8,219 nt of DNA from Acidobacteria bacterium AH-259-G07 (GTDB taxonomy: Bacteria > Acidobacteriota > UBA6911 > RPQK01 > JADFOI01): contig JALLON010000121.1 in assembly GCA_027717925.1 (NCBI GenBank), forward strand, positions 1 to 8,219. Reading direction: 5' to 3'. Shown here in pieces: positions 5,570 to 8,219 of the stretch (within the stretch, counting starts at the first letter, position 1; the number at the start of each line of letters is the position of its first letter). The translations under genes were made by a program, and so were the position numbers. The notes under the pieces are model-generated. The model was not told the DNA's origin, ran no database searches, and saw nothing but the letters and a program-made list of their open reading frames with translations.

Positions 5570-6655
5570 ATGAGCAAGACGCTTAAAATTGCTGTTATCG
5601 CAGGAGATGGCACTGGCCCGGAAGTGACGAGAGAAGCGTGCAAGCTGCTCAAGGTGGTCGCGCCGCTCGAAGATTTCAAGTATGAAACGGTAGAGTTTGA
5701 CTACGGCGGGGAGCGGTACCTCAAGATTGGCGAGGTCATTACCGAAAAACAGATTGATGAGTTTCGGCAATTCGACGCCATCTTCCTGGGCGCGGTGGGC
5801 CACCCGGACGTGCCGCCCGGTATTTTGGAAAAGGGCCTGCTTCTGGCCATCCGTTTTCAGTTGGACCAGTACATTAACCTGCGGCCCGTCAAGTTGTATC
5901 CGGGCGTCGATTGCCCGCTCAAGGGCAAAGGACCGGAGGACATCTCCTTTGACGTGGTTCGTGAAAACACGGAGGACCTTTACTGCGGCGCGGGGGGATT
6001 CCTGCGCAAGAACACGCCGCAGGAAATAGCCACCCAAGAGATGATGGCCACGCGCTTCGGCGTGGAACGATGCCTGCGCTGGGCCTTTGAACATTGCCGG
6101 CGGCGCAACGACCGCAAACAACTGACGCTCGTGCACAAGACCAACGTGCTCACCTATGCAGCCGACCTTTGGCACCGCGCCTTTGAAGAAATCGGGAAAG
6201 CGGACTATCCCGACATCAAACGCGACTACAATCACATCGACGCGGCCTGCATGTGGTTCGTGAAAAACCCCGAGTATTACGACACGATCGTAGTCCCTAA
6301 TATGTTTGGCGACATCATCACCGACCTGGGTGCGATGATTCAGGGAGGCCTGGGAGTGGCGGCTGGTGGTAATGTCAACCCCGACCCTAATGGGTGCAGC
6401 ATGTTTGAACCCATGGGAGGGTCAGCCCCAAAGTATGCCGGCCAAAACGTGATCAATCCGATCGCCGCCATCGCTGCCATGGCCATGCTGCTGCGCATCG
6501 TGGGCGAACAGAAGAAAGCATCTAACCTTGTGAAGGCCGGCAATCGAATCGAAGAAGCCATTGCCAAGACCACGCCCAAGATGAGAAGCATGTCGGCCGG
6601 CCAGATGGGTTATACTACCAGCGAGGTGGGCAATTTGGTTGTCAAGGCGCTGTAG
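5570..6655 (+). CDS. leuB: 3-isopropylmalate dehydrogenase-type enzyme with NADP-like signature
   Basis: This 361-residue member of the isocitrate/isopropylmalate dehydrogenase family most likely does the oxidative decarboxylation of 3-isopropylmalate in leucine synthesis. It resembles actinobacterial LeuB in EKGLLLAIRFQLDQYINLRP and LTLVHKTNVLTY. Catalytic residues are Arg95, Arg105, Arg131, Tyr138, Lys190, Asp224, Asp248 and Asp252, the last two in NMFGDIITDLG; all are present. The cofactor loop reads GGSAPKYAG (283-291) instead of HGSAPDIAG. Lys288 and Tyr289 match Lys344-Tyr345 of E. coli isocitrate dehydrogenase, which select NADP. As I recall this variant is a lineage subtype, not a defect. 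Other 2-hydroxy-dicarboxylate substrates (tartrate, D-malate) cannot be excluded, because no leuA or leuCD is adjacent. The start ATG fits the family N-terminus (KIAVIAGDGTGPEV). Confidence 0.85.
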   Translation: MSKTLKIAVIAGDGTGPEVTREACKLLKVVAPLEDFKYETVEFDYGGERYLKIGEVITEKQIDEFRQFDAIFLGAVGHPDVPPGILEKGLLLAIRFQLDQYINLRPVKLYPGVDCPLKGKGPEDISFDVVRENTEDLYCGAGGFLRKNTPQEIATQEMMATRFGVERCLRWAFEHCRRRNDRKQLTLVHKTNVLTYAADLWHRAFEEIGKADYPDIKRDYNHIDAACMWFVKNPEYYDTIVVPNMFGDIITDLGAMIQGGLGVAAGGNVNPDPNGCSMFEPMGGSAPKYAGQNVINPIAAIAAMAMLLRIVGEQKKASNLVKAGNRIEEAIAKTTPKMRSMSAGQMGYTTSEVGNLVVKAL

Positions 6656-6809
6656 CGAGCATCTCTTGTGAGCAGCCAACCGTACAACTTGATGGCGGTT
6701 CACTCGTCGACAAATTGTGGTTATTGCCGTAAAGCTAGGCTAAAATTAGTATTTTCAAAACTTATTGACTTTTATCCTGTCTTTGGCGTTGAAAATCGTT
6801 GCAAGACAG

Positions 6810-8219
6810 ATGGAAATGTCTGGCCAAGCTGGTCTTCTTAGTAAGCGTGAACTGGAAAATTCGCTTCTCTTGAGAGGTGTCGAGCTGGAGGCCGTTATCG
6901 GTCTTCTACAAGACTGTCCTGTGCGCGAGTTAAAACGAGGAGAAGTCTTGATTGAAGCCGGGCAACCCAATCAGTTCCTTTATCTGCTTCTTTCCGGCCG
7001 TTTACGCATCCACCTTAAACTTATACTGGACCCTATTATAGTACTGGAGCCTGGAGAGGTCGTCGGCGAACTCTCGCTCATCGATGGCCAGCTCACTTCG
7101 GCCTATGTTGTGGCCCACGAGGACTGCCGCCTGCTGACACTCCATGAAAAAACCATGTGGTCCCTTGTCGAGGATTCACATGCCGTGGCTCGCAATCTGC
7201 TATTCATCTTATCGCGGCGTTTGCGTCATGGAAATGCTGCTATTGAAGCTTCGCTCCTTGACAAAGTTTCTGAGAAGGAGCTGGAAGAATTTGAGCCGCG
7301 AGAGGTACAAGAAAGCAAAGGTCGCCTTAAAGAGGAAATTAAGACGGAAACGATCGAACTATACAAAACGGCGACGGCCTACGTTTTGGAATCGATCCGT
7401 GGGGCTCAGGAAGGTAAACGCCTCGATATTGAACGAGGAGAACAGCTGCTCAAACGCATGATCGATTCCATGGTGAACAGTTCAGCTCTCCTTCTTTTGG
7501 CCACCGACAGAGAACAGGAATTCGCCCTAGGTACCCACTCTGTGAATGTGACCATTTTGTCACTGCGTATTGCACAGACCTTGAAATACAATCTTCAAAA
7601 GCAAAGAAGGCTGGGACTGGCTGCGCTTTTACACGAAATTGGGGTGGGGTGGCTCCCCAGTCGACTGCGCAATCAGCGAGGGCAGGTGAGTCCGGAAGTG
7701 CGGCAGCGGCCTGTTTACGGCGCCGAGATTTTAAGAAAGTTATGCCCGCAGTACGATTGGCTTGCCCAAACCGTGGGACAGGTGTACGAACGAGAAAACG
7801 GAAGCGGGTTTCCTCGGGGATTGAAGGGCGATGAGATCCGTGAGGAAGCAAAAATATTGGGCATTGCGGATGTCTTCGAGGCCTGTATCCACGATCGCCC
7901 TTACCGTAAGGCCGTGACTGGCTATCAGTTACTGGAAGAGTTAACCCGCGGCGGGACGAGAAGTTTTTCCGATCACATTGTGAAGGCTCTGGTGAGAAGC
8001 TTTTCTCTATATCCCTATAATGAATACGTCATCCTGAATACCGATGAAGTGGGACAAGTAGTGGAGGTCAATCCGGAAAACTTGCTGCGTCCCGTGGTCA
8101 AGATTCTTTACGACAGCCAGGGAGAGTCCTTAGACGAACCCAGAGAAATTGATTTGGCTCAGAATCCGTCGCACTCTATCACCAAGGCGATTACTTACCA
8201 TACGCTACCACCGGTGCGG
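6810..8219 (+). CDS. Cyclic-nucleotide-binding-like plus degenerate HD-GYP regulator (3' end outside window)
   Basis: At least 470 residues in one uninterrupted frame to the window edge. Residues ~26-145 form a CRP-type sensor domain (VLIEAGQPNQFLYLLLSGRL, then PGEVVGELSLIDGQ). The phosphate-binding Arg expected in GELxxxxxxxRSA is missing (GQLTSAYV), so classical cAMP binding is doubtful. After a charged helical linker, residues ~180-370 are an HD-GYP domain with the usual tail (VVEVNPENLLRPVVKILYD). Its metal ligands are eroded: HD is His275-Glu276, the middle His is Arg300, the HH pair is Val325-Tyr326, and GYP is GFP. I infer little or no c-di-GMP phosphodiesterase activity. ATG 6810 is chosen because it gives a full sensor domain; ATG 6816 and upstream TTG codons are alternatives, and no strong ribosome binding site is visible. 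TAAAAT (6741-6746) may be its -10 box. Confidence 0.85.
   Translation, partial: MEMSGQAGLLSKRELENSLLLRGVELEAVIGLLQDCPVRELKRGEVLIEAGQPNQFLYLLLSGRLRIHLKLILDPIIVLEPGEVVGELSLIDGQLTSAYVVAHEDCRLLTLHEKTMWSLVEDSHAVARNLLFILSRRLRHGNAAIEASLLDKVSEKELEEFEPREVQESKGRLKEEIKTETIELYKTATAYVLESIRGAQEGKRLDIERGEQLLKRMIDSMVNSSALLLLATDREQEFALGTHSVNVTILSLRIAQTLKYNLQKQRRLGLAALLHEIGVGWLPSRLRNQRGQVSPEVRQRPVYGAEILRKLCPQYDWLAQTVGQVYERENGSGFPRGLKGDEIREEAKILGIADVFEACIHDRPYRKAVTGYQLLEELTRGGTRSFSDHIVKALVRSFSLYPYNEYVILNTDEVGQVVEVNPENLLRPVVKILYDSQGESLDEPREIDLAQNPSHSITKAITYHTLPPVR

Noticed and set aside
5567..6235. 222-codon minus-strand frame opposite the leuB-type gene
   Set aside because: It is the antisense shadow of a strongly conserved gene. 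It starts without a ribosome binding site and shows no recognisable motif.
7144..7461. 105-codon frame rich in Lys and Arg within the CNB/HD-GYP region
   Set aside because: It is a different reading frame of the linker-coding part of the CNB/HD-GYP gene. The basic composition comes from reading its charged-helix codons out of frame, and it lacks a ribosome binding site or family match.

Overview
The window carries accessory and housekeeping genes of a bacterium, most probably a planctomycete or a relative in that part of the tree. This is inferred from three things. There is an exported iduronate-2-sulfatase-like sulfatase. There is a 3-isopropylmalate dehydrogenase of the GGSAPKY type, which as far as I recall is common in Planctomycetes and related phyla. 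The base composition is moderate, with long spacers between genes. No rRNA or other phylogenetic marker is present, so the assignment is tentative. I see no tRNA, rRNA, CRISPR array or intact insertion sequence.

Layout. Positions 2-184 hold the tail of an unrecognised gene. Positions 279-972 are a compact type II toxin-antitoxin operon: a Phd/YefM-like antitoxin and a PIN-domain toxin that overlap by an ATGA. The operon is preceded by a promoter overlapping a TGTACA-type palindromic operator. Right behind it (978-1149) lies the scar of a second, unrelated toxin-antitoxin locus. The last 38 codons of an Rv0623-like antitoxin run directly into the last ~20 codons of its VapC partner, with everything between deleted.

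Positions 1209-4338 are a molybdenum cofactor block, mobA and fdhD. MobA makes the guanine dinucleotide form of the cofactor and FdhD sulfurates it for formate dehydrogenase. Between them sits a secreted type I sulfatase with no obvious link to this pathway. An imperfect 48-bp repeat of the mobA 3' end (18 bp of it identical) occurs again just before fdhD, so the sulfatase is bracketed by direct repeats and looks inserted. A short ORF with a very strong ribosome binding site lies between mobA and the sulfatase.

Positions 4339-4511 are a convergent spacer with a 9-bp perfect palindrome of REP or mobile-element type and a probable terminator for the minus-strand gene. A D-amino-acid transaminase gene (minus strand) and a leuB-type dehydrogenase gene (plus strand) diverge from a 212-bp spacer. 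The dehydrogenase has the Lys-Tyr pair that marks NADP use in isocitrate dehydrogenase. From 6810 to the window end runs a regulator made of a cyclic-nucleotide-binding-like domain and an HD-GYP domain. Both parts lack key ligand or metal residues, so it is more likely a sensor or scaffold than an active c-di-GMP phosphodiesterase.

I found no convincing wholly new system. The best leads are the repeat-bracketed sulfatase, the collapsed second toxin-antitoxin locus and the degenerate CNB/HD-GYP protein.
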